The position numbers were made by a program, and so were the translations under genes. The notes under the pieces are model-generated. The model worked only from the letters and a program-made list of their open reading frames with translations. It was not told the origin of the DNA and made no database searches. A stretch of 64,000 bases of DNA from Timema cristinae (lineage: Eukaryota > Arthropoda > Insecta > Phasmatodea > Timematidae): NCBI GenBank assembly GCA_039000515.1, contig JBCFYV010000024.1:17270041-17334040 (forward strand). The letters are read 5' to 3'. Position 1 is the first letter of the stretch, and every line of letters starts with the position of its first letter. Below, piece by piece: positions 23,908-35,328 of the stretch.

Positions 23908-24234
23908 ACTTTAAATTCAAAATGGAGTAATCCAGTGTTTTGTGTTATTTGTACTCTCTTCTTTTTTGTGTTTGATAAAGGCAACAATGACGAGATATTA
24001 TAAATATTATCATGTGGTTAAAATGTGTGTGTGACTACTTCTACTATAGAAGACAGAAGAAAGGAAGAAGAGGTCACCTTTGTGCATTGGATTCTTCCCA
24101 CATCTTTCCTCTTTCCCTATATGGGCATCTTCATCAATATTTATTCTTAGTAGTTTATTTTTCCTTTTTCTTTAGTTTTATCAATAACCTTTATTAGACA
24201 ATTATCTAGCCATTGGGCTACCTCATTTTTAAAC
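23908..24234 (+). repeat. Single-arm copy of the foldback family
   Basis: Matches the right half of the 20.1-20.4 kb element (TTCAAAATGGAGTAATCCAG, GTGTGTGACTACTTCTACTA, TGTGCATTGGATTCTTCCCA). It extends further, to ATTATCTAGCCATTGGGCTA CCTCATTTTTAA. That end also appears, inverted, at the left edge of the 19.8 kb copy, so it is the family's true outer end. Confidence 0.8.
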
Positions 24235-24372
24235 ATTCAAGTATTCAGAGTAGTTTTCTGTTCTTGCAGCATAGGTAAACATATTATAGCTTTGAATGAT
24301 ATTATTTCTATTAAAATTCAACTGAATTTATTATTGTACTTTTTGTGGATTGATATAGTTTTAGATAATAAC

Positions 24373-24620
24373 CTGTTGTTGCAGTTTGTGCAACTGTTGG
24401 CTGTGTAGCAGAGCTTGTTGTTGTTGTTGTTGAGTAAGCTGGTGGTGCTCCTGTTGCTGGTTCAGAATCTGGTTCAGAAAGCTACTGTTTGGATGCCTAT
24501 TTGGTGGAGGGGGGTGCCTGATGGTTGCTTGACCTGCCCTTGTGTCCACCGAGTGCTGGGTCGGCCGACCGGGACCGCCCGCACCGCAGGATGGAGGTTG
24601 TAGGCTCCCACCTGACCACG
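24373..24620 (-). CDS. tai: taiman-like exon 10: Gln-rich segment
   Basis: Acceptor TTTCTAG before 24620; donor GTTATT after 24373; 248 bases, phase 1 in and 0 out. Reads WSGGSLQPPS, then Gly/Pro-rich sequence, SFLNQILNQQQEHHQ and a run of six Gln before ALLHSQQLHKLQQQ. FLNQIL is a hydrophobic helix-like patch. The Gln runs mix CAA and CAG. Phase fits both neighbours, which supports the weak donor sequences. Confidence 0.88.
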
Positions 24621-25299
24621 CTAGAAAGTAGAGATTAGATAGAATATTAAATATGATAAAGAAAAAATCTTTATAATTTGATTGTTGTAATCATTTTAGA
24701 GCCCTTTATTATGATTACAGCTCTTTTTTAAAAGTTAATCATTTGATTTACACTCAGAAAAATAGTATTTTTTGGGTAGTTATTGGATGGGTTGGGGTGG
24801 GTTAAAATAAAAGTATGAAGTTTGTTAAGAGTACAAATAAAGTAAAAAATAGCACCCAGTAAAAAAAAACTCTATTAAGTATAAACATTTTTAAATCAAT
24901 TTAAGAATTATTTATTTGCTTGCCAGGCAAAAATGTATTAACATGAAAAATCCAAACTTGACTTGCTAACAAGTAATATGTAGGCTAAATAGATAATGTG
25001 AGGTGAGAGAGAACTTGAGAGTGAATGGACAAAGGTGCAGCAACAGGTGGAGCATAGAATGCAACTATGTTACAAAATAAACTTTAGTGAAGACGATCTT
25101 AAAGACCCAGCCTTCTCAATCAATGTCAGGTCCACTAACATGTTACTAACCTTTCCAGTGAAATTATGCTTATGTTATAGGTTTTAAATAGAGCCCCAAA
25201 GAGTCACAATATAAAGCTATGTTTATCAAAGCCTCTTTGTGCTTGTGTAATCAAATCAATAATCAATGCTACAGGTATTTTATTGCCCTCCAAACCAAC
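24621..25299. other. Intron between exons 9 and 10
   Basis: 679 bases, AT-rich, nothing recognised. Confidence 0.85.
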
Positions 25300-25798
25300 C
25301 TTGCTGCTGTGACTGGTGTTTCACTCTGTCAAGGATGCGCGGCAACTTGTCTTGAGGGGTGGCGGTGATTATGGAAGGAGGAAGGGGAGGTATTGTGGTG
25401 GGAGTGCTGGGTTGTTTTGCCAGGAGGGATGCCAGCATCTTGTTCTTCTCCCACAACTTGCTGCTGCTTCCCCTAGCCTCTCCATGGTGCATAGGGGGAC
25501 CTAACGATTCCATAGCACCTCTCTTGGCTGGACCCGGTTCCTCTCCCTCGTCACTGGGACGCTTGCGGCCACCGACCAACCCCAGTGAGTCCGAGGAAGG
25601 AGGAGAGGGGGAATTGTGGGAAGTGAACCCAAGACTCTTAAGGAGATGATCTTCCGCACCGAGATGGTTAGAATGCTGGCCTGTGTCTATCGACAGAGGG
25701 GGCTTTCTTTCCTCGTCTTGCTTCTTCATCAGCTGCTGAAGCAGCTCATTCTGTTTCTGATGTTCAAGATCGTCCTCATCATTCCTTTCATTTAAAAG
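25300..25798 (-). CDS. tai: taiman-like exon 9: LXXLL receptor boxes
   Basis: TTATAG acceptor before 25798; donor GTTGGT (weak) after 25300; 499 bases. Starts LLNERNDEDDLEHQKQNELL, so the junction with exon 8 spells MLLKLLNE, an LXXLL motif split by the intron. A further box is LASLL (NKMLASLLAKQ) at 25421-25435. Between them are DHLLKSLGF, a Ser/Pro stretch and a basic GGRKRPSDEG patch. LXXLL helices dock in the ligand-binding domain groove of nuclear receptors. Ends in phase 1, compatible with exon 10. The plus-strand ORFs over this exon are shadows. Confidence 0.92.
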
Positions 25799-28572
25799 CT
25801 ATAACATATCAAGAAAATATGATAAATCTAAGGGTTGAAATTAAAGCTGCTTCAAGGGCATGGATGCCATATATTTTTTTAATAAGAAAGTTGTTTTATT
25901 ACATTAAAATATGAATTTTGCTATCAAAGTTAAAAGTGATTAAATAGATTTAACCTTGATACCGCTCATATAGAAAAGAGTAAACATTATTAAAATAAAA
26001 AATGTTTTGTTCACTAGACATAATCAAAACATGAAAACACATAAGAAAATCAAATATCCTCACACTATCAAAATAAAACAATAGCAAATTAATTATTGTT
26101 ACTAATTACATAGATGGAAAGTTTGAGCGGATCACGATGTGTAGTAATCTCTTGTGTACTTTATTTACTTTTTAACACTGTATATTTAGGAAAACAACAC
26201 TACAACTAAAAAACTTGCCAGTCAGTTTGTTTTATAGTATCTTGTAACGGGAGAACATTCCACCTTTATTCTATCATTTTAATTTTTTAGAACCCCTCGG
26301 TGACCATGTCCAAACTTAAAGAGTTTTTCTTACTAAATAACAAAAACTTTAAATAATAAAACAAAATAAAAAAGGGTTATTAGAGAACTCATTAATGAAT
26401 AAGTTTAATGTTGGCGAGAAACTGTATATGATATTTTATAAAGAAGCAAAATAAAAAATAATGGATTTGCCGGATTTTCTGATAGTAAAAGTGACATGTC
26501 TATGCAGAAAACTATGAAGATACATTAACTTGGAAAAAATGGTGCTTTTATGGTTTAACTTTCAGAGGGTTGAAGGAATCTCGGTTTCTGGGGCTGTTTG
26601 TGTAGTCAAAGCTAAGTATTTTTTCAAACAGATAAAATTACCTGAATACTTCAATGCATTATCTGGGTGGTTAACAAGTTCCAAGCAAAAGCATGATTAG
26701 TCAAATTTATATCAAAGGTGAAAAACTTAACTCAAATGCACCAGTAGCTGAGGAATTTAAACTTCAATTCCAACGTTTTGTCAATAAAGAGGGATTCACA
26801 TCAGAACAAATTTATCATGTCCATATTACGGGTTTCTATTGGAAGTGTTTGCCGCAAAAATCTAGCTTTCAAAAGTGAGAAAAGGTGACGAGGTATAAAA
26901 CCATTTTAAGTCATGGAAATGCTGTTGGTTTTCAATTATTTAATCTTTGTATCGCAAAACTGCCTAAAAACTCAAGCGTTTGCAAAAGTTAAGAATTTGT
27001 TTAATTTACCGACAGATTACTTCAGAAATGATCAGCTTTGTTAAATATATGGATTTTAAAGGATTGATTTTTAATATATATTTGTTCCAGGAGTTCGACA
27101 GCACTTACAATACTAGGCCTTCTACCAAATGAAAAACGGTTTTAGTTTTGGACAATGCCACATCATCCAAATGAAGACATTTTAAAATCCAATGATGCGA
27201 ACATATTTGTAAAATATTTACCCCTTAATGTGACGGCTATTATCTAACAATAAATCAAGTAGTCGTTAAAATTTTAAAAGATACACAGTAAAAATGTATT
27301 ACTGAAATTCTTATAAGATTTCTTTATGGAAAGAAAACCATATTGGATGCCAGTTACAAAATATCTGCTGCTTGGAGATTAAATAAAAAGTTATAGTTTA
27401 ATTAAAATTATGAAAACTTTTACCAGGGAGTAATGAAGATTTTTATGCTGTTGAGAATAGTGTAAATGAAGCGCTGCCCAATTTATTTAATAATTTACAT
27501 AGGATATATGGATTTGTGAATGGTGATGAGTAATCTCTGCGCAATTGAATGAACGTAGATACTTAATACTGACATTGTTTATTTATTAAATGTTTTTTGA
27601 AAAATGTAATAGCTATGCCTACACTTGGTTAAATAATGCAGTAACACTATGAATGCAAGTCAGTCCATTCTGTAACTTACACTTCTTTGTGTAGGGGTGG
27701 TCACCTTGTGACTTGGCAATATTAGAGGAAAATTCTCTCCTCACTGCCCCTTCCTACTAACATCATCATTACTAAATCCATCATGTATGTCAACGTTTTT
27801 GCATTTTGCCTGCAATGGTTTAGTTTTTTATTCAAAATAATTAACAATGTGGTTGTTTTATGTTAACTAATTGCTAATGTAGGTTAAGTAATGAATTAGT
27901 TTTAATGTTGATTGGTTGATAAAATTGAACTTTCAAAATATTGACTCTTGAAAGTTTTCAACTTGGTATAACGAAATAACCTCTTAAATTAAAGAACATA
28001 ATTACCTTAATTCTAGCTTTTAATAAATATTATTTCAAAATATTTGTAAATTTCTTATTTTATTAATTTTAATGCAAGATCTGTCTTTGGCTTTTTATGA
28101 TAAATAACAAAAGGTGGGGAGATTTTACTATGAACAAAAAGCATGGTGGGAGGTTTCACCACCAATGAAGCTGATAGAGGGATCTCAAATGTGGAGATGG
28201 AGGTGATGTGAGACTTTCATAGGAGATCAGATAAATCTGAATACAATTGAGTGAACTTATCTTTCTCTTCCTCCCCACCTATTTCCCAGCTCGTTTACAG
28301 TAATATTTTCCAATTTATCTCAACTGAAGCCCTATTCATAATAGAAGATTATTTTAGATAGTCAATGTGAACACCACCACTAATATCTGTTATTCACCAT
28401 CTAGTTTAAGTGAATGAACTAGTTCTTGTTCTTTGATTTTAGCAATGATTGATTAAATTGAATATATTTTTTTATACAAAATGTTTATTTCCCATAAATT
28501 AACTTCATAGGAAGAGCATCTTTCAATAGATCATTTACACTAAATAATTCTTTGTATAATGCGTGTACTGAC
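25799..28572. other. Intron between exons 8 and 9
   Basis: Holds the second pogo/Tigger-like relic; the remainder is AT-rich. It splits the LLKLL receptor box between two exons. Confidence 0.8.
26620..27300 (+). pseudogene. second pogo/Tigger-like transposase relic
   Basis: The frame from 26693 reads GEKLNSNAPVAEEFKLQFQR and then TSEQIYHVHITGFYWKCLPQ. This corresponds to the Tigger region ending in NADETGLFWKxLP, so the first catalytic Asp-Glu is replaced (HVHITG). Further on, VLVLDNATSS at about 27140 and a LTINQVVVKILK-like piece at about 27245 match the second catalytic Asp block. Multiple stops show that it is dead. Subfamily may differ from the 21.8 kb copy. Confidence 0.72.
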
Positions 28573-29288
28573 CTTAAGGAGCATGTTGTTGCCAGTGGAG
28601 GTTTTGTTAGCCTCAGTGCTGCCAAGTCTCCCTCTGTGGCTGGCTGGGCTACCTCGCAACACACCACTTTCTTCTACCGTATCATCTTCATCTTCTTGAT
28701 TCAGTAAACCTTTCAGTATGCGATGCTGGTCCTCTCCGTCATCTGTGCTGGTGCTACATCTCTTAGTCAGCAAATTTCGCAGCCGGCCTGATTCCCCAGG
28801 GACCAAACTCTCGCCACTGCCGTTAACCTCGGTCACAATGCCCTCCTTGGAGTCCTTCACCTCCTCCAGCATGAGACCTTGCTCCTGCAAGGGGCTGAAG
28901 GGGAACGAGTTACTGAAGGTGTTGGCAGGTGTGTTGGCCCGTGCGGGACTGGGCTGGTGGCCGGCTGGTATGGGCTGGGTCCCGGCCCGCCGGACTGTAG
29001 CTTGGGACACTATGAGGACTCTGACGAGAGTCAGGACGGTGGTAGCTGCCGTCATTGCTCAGTATGTCCCAGGTAGAAGAGCTTGGAAAGTAGTCATACT
29101 CGTTGAGACTGAGCTCACCACCGGTGAGTGTGAACGTAGCATATGAGGAGCTAGCATTAAGGGTGATGGTGTTGTCACTGGAGGTAGCTGGGGCAAACCC
29201 ACTCGACGTGACCATGCTGCCGTTGACCGGGCTGGGGGAGCTGTTGGAGAAGTGACCGCAGTCGGATGCTGATTGGAGTTCATTATCC
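28573..29288 (-). CDS. tai: taiman-like exon 8: Ser/Pro-rich region and first LXXLL receptor boxes, with an internal frame break
   Basis: Acceptor CATATAG before 29288, donor GTCAGT after 28573, 716 bases. The frame entered from exon 7 reads DNELQSASDCGHFSNSSPSP and on to a TAA at about 28910. The receptor-box half is in the frame one base later, open from about 29058 to the donor. That half has LRNLL at 28768-28782 and LKGLL (HRILKGLLNQ) at 28702-28716, then an acidic QEDEDD stretch. A one-base surplus in 28911-29058, or something removing it, must reconcile the two; see findings. The exon ends ...NNMLLK in phase 0; those residues plus LL from exon 9 make a third box. Exon call is strong; exact protein across the break is not. 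Confidence 0.88.
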
Positions 29289-30168
29289 CTATATGGGGAG
29301 GATAGCCAAGGAGGGTAGAGAAAGACAGATATATCAACACAAAGTCAATATGGAGGATGTTAGTATTACAAGATTGTGAACCAGCACCTGTGTTAGCCAG
29401 AATGTGTTAAAGATTAGTGGAATAGGCTATGGAAATGAAAACTACAGTGAATCTGCTATAGACACTAGAGTGTATTGTGAGTAGATACGCAAACTTACGA
29501 TGATTACTGGCTCTAATATGTTGAAGAAAAATGTACAAAATCTGTTTTTCAAGAGATTGCTGCCAGCTTCAAGGATGAAAGAACGAATGTCTTTTATTGA
29601 GTGATATACTTGAGAAAATAGTTATTTTGATTTTTAAGCATACATTAACAAAGAGAATTGAATAAAGAAGGAAAAGTTATCAATTTAAATACCAGCTTTT
29701 TCAAGGATAAGTTATCAAGTACTTTTACTAGCCTAACTGCAATAGACGGCCAAGATAGATTATAAAGTATATTCCTGAAGAGAGAACTCAGGGCCACGCT
29801 TGACAGATGTGGGGCCCTGGACAAACTTCATCTCAGTTATCTGCCTCAAGCTCTCTATATATTAATAATTAATTTTAGAAGCGGTGTTTTTTTTTCTTAA
29901 AACATTTAAGGGATGTTTTCTCTAGGGCCATTTGATTGACTTCCTTCCTCAATGAAATTGGTCTGTATGAAGGTACAAATAATAACCTAGCCAATTTTAA
30001 ATTGAATCGGTTAATGTGTTCAAAATATATTTTAAGATATTTCCACCATAGACAGACGGTCAAATGCAAATCAGGGGTGTTAAAATGAAGAACTCACTTC
30101 ACTTATTATATAAATCAAACACCATGATTACGTTTTTGTTTTGACACACTGACAATATTTGTTAATCA

Positions 30169-30430
30169 TTATTATTATTAGCATCGCGTCTTACTACCCA
30201 TTCGGGTTATACGCACTTACGCTAATGTGTAATGGTAGGGTGATTGTGAGATGAAATGAAGGACCTACAGTTTAACGTGGGATCAAAACCACGGTGGAGG
30301 TCTGGCATTCCCCACATTCACAAGATGTATTGTCAGAGGTGAAGAAGGTTGTAATCAGATAAATCTGTGCGGACCAAGGATTGAACCCGGCCGCACATAG
30401 AAGTCGACACCTTACCTAGACCCCGTACCC
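30169..30430 (-). mobile_element. SINE family A copy, nearly complete
   Basis: Starts with an (ATT)n tail and TAGCATCGCGTCTTACTACC, and runs to the tRNA-like head read in reverse (GGATTGAACCCGGCCGC ... ACCTTACCTAGACCCCG). The B-box complement (GGATTGAACCC) is intact. Sits in the 10 kb intron in the same orientation as the host gene. Confidence 0.88.
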
Positions 30431-32014
30431 ATTGTTAATCACTATAGAGTGTGCAAGTAAAAAAAATTCCACCAAGGCTTGTTTTTTCCCCTTGTCACCT
30501 ATTCAACTTTAAGGCACCATGCAGACAGTCTTAGAAAGAATGGCATTAGCATTTGTGGGCAGGACTTAGAAAAATAGCTCTATAATTAAGTAAGATAGGA
30601 CTGAGATAATTCTTAATATGACAAAAAAAAAACAGACTTGCCAATAAGAGTGGTGATTATTTAAATGCTTTTTTCTAAATAATAATTCAAAATTGTGATC
30701 ACTTCATCTCAGTTCAGCAAAGCACAGTTAAAGTTTAATATATTTTGAAAGACTTTACTATCTAAATTGGCCTTTTTAAAAATCGTATCTTAATTAGATA
30801 AATTTCATCATATTTACCTGCTATTTTAAAATTAATAATGAAGGCTGTGTTCATAAAAAAATAAAATAATTTTACCCATACCTTATTTTTCAATTTAAAA
30901 ATAGAATTTTAATACCGTTTGTAATTGCTAATACCAGCTTCAATGGATGTGTATATTAAATATATCAGTTTTATCTAATCTGGCTTTCCTGTGACAAAGT
31001 TGGGGTTCAAATCCCAATCATTTGAACTGAAGTGGTTTCCAATAAATCCACTCTCCCTCTCTTCATGGGGAATTTTTTTTTTTTTAAATTTGCTCTTAAT
31101 TTTTGACCTCTCTCTCATCCATAGCCCAGTAGTGTAATTTAAGTAATAAGACATGGTGAAAAATCTCCTTGTCAATGTATGCCTACTATACTCAGTGTTT
31201 ATCTTTGGTCTGAGACCAATTTAACATGAAAATTTAGTTTAAATCTGAAGGCCAAAGTTTAATATTGTTTTGGCTTCTAGCAGGCAAATAATTTGAAGTG
31301 AGATACATATCAACAGTGATGGTGTATAAATTATGAGGCATATGTACAGTGAGATGCTTAGTACTTACTATCAAGTAAAACTAACAAAGTTAGGTCTTTT
31401 AAAAAACTACTACATGTCTTTATTGTTGCACAATTTGTGTTTAAATAGCATTAACAGAGACGAGATGAATTAAACAAGCCATTTTTTATTTATACCTGAT
31501 AAATCAATGTTAAACCATGCTTATTAATTGTTACAATGTTTTGCATTTAAGTTTTATTAAATACACTAGATTAATAATTTATTAAAAAGAGATGTATCTG
31601 AGGCTCTTTAAACTTATCATGAAATTGTAAATAAAGGTGATGATTGATAAGCTAAATACTGTTCAGCCAATTATGTTGTGCAAATTCATTCAATGTACCC
31701 CATTACATCTTGCTACAGTTTGCTTAAGTAAAATTAATTAAATTTTTTACAATAAAATGTTAGTGTGAATTTAAAATATATTTCATTTCTACAGCTTCTT
31801 AGTATAAATGGCCATGATTAGTTTTAACTTGTGAATAGTGAAGAAAAAAAAAGAGATCAGTGTAAGAAAAGATGTCGCACTTAATTGTTGTATTGTTCAC
31901 CTACCTAATTTATTTTTAATTTTTGCTATAACTTATTACAAATTTTAAAAATTATATCTTAGCTCTTTTTGTGATGTCTACTCTAATAAAACAAAACTTT
32001 TATTTATAAAATAA

Positions 32015-32411
32015 ATAATAAGACAGTGTAGAAACACTGTGCAATAATGTAAAGTAAGTAGTGAGAGTAAAGGAAGCCAAACTGAAAAGGTTGTTAGGTT
32101 AGGCCTCGATAGAAACAAACACACTTCTCTCTTCAGTTCTTCTCTTCTTCTGCCTAAACTTTCACACTTCCACAGTTATACATAGTTTCAAATTTTTGGA
32201 AATATTCCTTTTTAATATGAATTTCTGAAAATTCGAAACAATGTCTACTGTGGAAGTGTGAAGAAATCGGAAGTGTAAAATTCTAAAAAGAACTGAAGAG
32301 AGAAGTGTGTTTGTGTCTATCTAGGCTGAACCTAACTATCCTTTCAGGCTGGCTTACTTCACTGTCGCTTACATTACATTACTGTAAAGTGTTTCTACAA
32401 TGTCTTATTAT
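32015..32411. mobile_element. MITE with long terminal inverted repeats
   Basis: ATAATAAGACAGTGTAGAAA at the left faces TTTCTACAATGTCTTATTAT at the right. The arms stay complementary inward for almost 190 bp (including AAACACACTTCTCTCTTCAG against CTGAAGAGAGAAGTGTGTTT), so the whole 397 bp unit can fold into a hairpin. No ORF. TA-type target is possible but not proven. Confidence 0.85.
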
Positions 32412-34667
32412 ACATTTCAAAGACATTGGGCTTATTTTAAGAAATAAAGCAGCAATGGGTCCTTACAACTAAAAGGATGTTTGAAAAGTGAAACGATAAA
32501 GATACAGTAATGCGACATGCATTAAGAGCACTTTGGTGGATATGTAACATGCAATATTTAAGAATGATTAAAAGAATAAGGAAAAAGCATTGTAAGTAAA
32601 ATAAATAAGAAAATATGGAAGGATGAAGGAAAATAAAATTAAAATATGTAGAATGGGTCACCTCTCCAACAACCAGACTGATCGAACGAGCTATTTTTAA
32701 TGTGGCTAAGCCAACATGCATATGCTTGAGTTTCGTTGTGCAATAAGCCACCACCATTCTGCCACACCCACCATGCCACGTGGCCCAGTCCCACACCACT
32801 CTTTCAGCCTTTGAAACAGTTAGTGCAACAGATCATTGAGCAATGTGAAAATAAATGTTGGAAAAATAAAACAAAAAGATAATAGGACCTACAGATACAA
32901 TAAATAATTTACAGTATAGCATATTTAAATACTCTTAACTTCATTAACAATATAATCCATTTTGTGGTAAAAAAAAAATCAAACATCTTAATCTGTGCAA
33001 CTCTTTAATGGCAAATCGATATACCATTCCAGTCTACAAAATCTATATGAAAAATTAAATTAATTAAATTTCTTATGAAAAAAGAATTGAGGCGAGTCAC
33101 AAATGAAATATGTCTTTCATAATGAAAAGAGGAACACAGTCTACATATAACACTGTTACCAATGAAAAAAAAATTGGTCTTAAAGAAAATCTGCCATTAT
33201 CACCGAATTCCTTGGTTTATCTTTTGTTCCAAAAGAATAAGCTATAGGGTTGATGCACTTTTTAAATTTCCCAACTTATCAAGATTTTCCAGGACAAAAT
33301 ATACATGTATAATCCTAGTACAGAGATAATCAGTGGATTACGCTCTTTTAAATCACATTAACAAAATAAGTAGGGTTTCAGAAAATTTCAGTGTATTTTT
33401 AAAATGTCTTCAGCTTTTACCTTTAGCATAAAGTTCCTTTATTTTTCTAAAAGGTTGTGTATTAATCTATTAGCGCAAACTAAGCAATACAGATTTGAGA
33501 ACCAAATAGCACATTAAAGTGGGAAAAAGAAAACTTTTTAAGTACAGTTAGGTAACCATAAAAGGCAAAAGATTAACATAAAGACCTTGAAAAGAAAACA
33601 TAATGGAAAATGAATGAAAGTATAAGTATCTTTCTTGGTTTACTCTTTAAGGAAATTTGTAATATTTTTTAAACATTCCTTTCTGAAGAGTTCAAAGAAA
33701 ATTAAATATAGGTTGAAAGATTTGGTGGTAATGATCACTTATTTATTAAGTGGCAGCCTTTTACTTATTTATTCAGTTGCAGCAGTGTAAGGTGTGAACT
33801 GTTTTCATCTTTTAAAGCTATACATATCTTTATTATAATATTATCAATAATAGTTATTAAATACTGTCATGTACTCCTAGCCAGGATTCAAACCAAGTGG
33901 AGGCTAAATTCACATGGATGACAGTTTATCGTTTTCCAAGTGGGGGCTAGGTCCAGGAATTTCGTTCCAATGAGGTAGTACATGGTCAGTTATCGTTGTT
34001 TTTGTTTGAGTTCAAACGAATAACACTTTATTGCAGTGTCTGATTACAGTGTGTTGTTTCAGCCATGAAGATATATGAATGGAAGTTTGTGGTGCTAATG
34101 TACCTTACATTAAAAACTTATAAAGACGAAGAAGGGCATATGAAACTCTTCCAAATTATAAGCTTTGAGTAAAGACACATACATTTTGTGAGACATGTTT
34201 TTATGAACTTTTATTAGCTTATTAAAATGAATATCAAAAGCTAATTTATCGTTAAATTTATAAATGTATTTTACACACGCAAAATAAAATGAAGTTGTAT
34301 CTTATCGTGAAATTGACTTCTTTGCCTTTTATATGTGAAAAATGGTCAATTTTGATATGAATTAATGATATATAAACAAAACATATTTTTACAAAGTAGC
34401 AGAAGTATTTTTTTTTATGAAATTTAAATAAAAATATAGTTCCAACTACAGTATTACATTATTTTCCCCTTAATCTTCTTGAATCCAATCAAAGTTCTCG
34501 TTTTAGAAAATCTATTTCCTTCAAACAGAGAAGTAAAATATGTGTTTGATCGGGCTTTTATGACAGTCATACGGTGGCCAAAGGTATATATATTTTTAAT
34601 TTAAGAATAACAAATTTAACCATAATTTTTATATCGATAGTAATTTCACGATTTTTTTTCTTTCTTT

Positions 34668-34944
34668 GAGGTGACCTGGTGGTCTAGGGGTAAGGTGTCA
34701 GACTTCTGTGCTGGCGGCCGGGTTCAATCCTCGGTCCCGGCACATATTTATCTGATTACCAAACCCTTCCTTCACCTCTGACAAGACATCTTGTGAATGT
34801 GGGGAATGCCAGGCCTCCACCGTGGTTCGGATTCGACGTTAAACTGTAGGTCCTTCATTTCATCTCACAATCACCCTACCATTACACATTAGCGTAAGTG
34901 CGTATAACCCGAACGGTAGTAAGACGCGGTGCTAATAATAATAA
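34668..34944 (+). mobile_element. SINE family A, full-length copy
   Basis: Head GGTGACCTGGTGGTCTAGGG with B-box-like GGGTTCAATCC is tRNA-derived. The body ends in GTATAACCCGAACGGTAGTA, AGACGCGGTGCTAATAAT and a short (AAT)n tail. It is in antisense orientation to the coactivator gene. A degenerate inverted copy follows at once (34.96 kb). Confidence 0.9.
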
Positions 34945-34957
34945 ATTTTCTTTTTTC

Positions 34958-35062
34958 TTAGCACAGCATATTACTACTCTTTTGGGTTATAAACTTGTGT
35001 ACTAACTAAGCCAATGGTTTTAAGGGATTAGGAAGGTTATATTTTGAGGAAGTGTATCTGAA
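34958..35062 (-). mobile_element. SINE tail fragment, degenerate (family B type)
   Basis: TTAGCACAGCATATTACTAC, then TTTTGGGTTATA and CCAATGGTTTTAAGGGATTAGGAAGGT match the reverse complement of the family B tail and body seen at 62.7 kb. Head-to-head with the previous SINE. Confidence 0.6.
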
Positions 35063-35328
35063 TTTATGTAGCCTTTGAAGCGAGTTTAAATATAACTTTT
35101 TTTTATAATATCTACTGAAATACAACTTTCTATTTAGTAAAAACCAAACCACTATTTTATTTACCGGAAATCAGGGTCTTTGACTATCATTTATTAAATG
35201 GCGCATTTCATGTATTGAAATCAAATTCTTTATATTCTTTTCTCCATTTGGTGTAAAAAAAAACGATTATCAATTTAACTTTTCCATTTATTTTCATCTT
35301 CTCAAATTTTGAGAATAACTATTGGAAA

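Larger units (their letters stand above)
20973..24372. other. Intron between exons 10 and 11
   Basis: Holds the first pogo-like relic, the 78-79 bp tandem repeat, the 73 bp hAT-like unit and the single-arm foldback copy. Confidence 0.8.

Noticed and set aside
25316..25649. Plus-strand frames of 62 and 96 residues
   Set aside because: Shadows of GC-rich coactivator exon 9 on the other strand.
28718..29146. 142-residue plus-strand frame
   Set aside because: Shadow of coactivator exon 8.
28911..29215. Exon 8 stopping at the TAA to give a short p160 protein without receptor boxes
   Set aside because: The downstream frame in the same exon continues with conserved LXXLL boxes and in-phase exons to 3.2 kb, so the stop is more likely a one-base error or variant than the true end.
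32437..32799. 120-residue minus-strand frame beginning MVWDWATWHGGCGRM
   Set aside because: No family resemblance and inside an intron with matched phases on both sides; could be another repeat, but I could not pair it with a second copy.
34668..34745. tRNA gene
   Set aside because: The A- and B-box-like sequence is the head of a repeated SINE also seen at 54.5, 30.2 and 1.0 kb; no complete cloverleaf.
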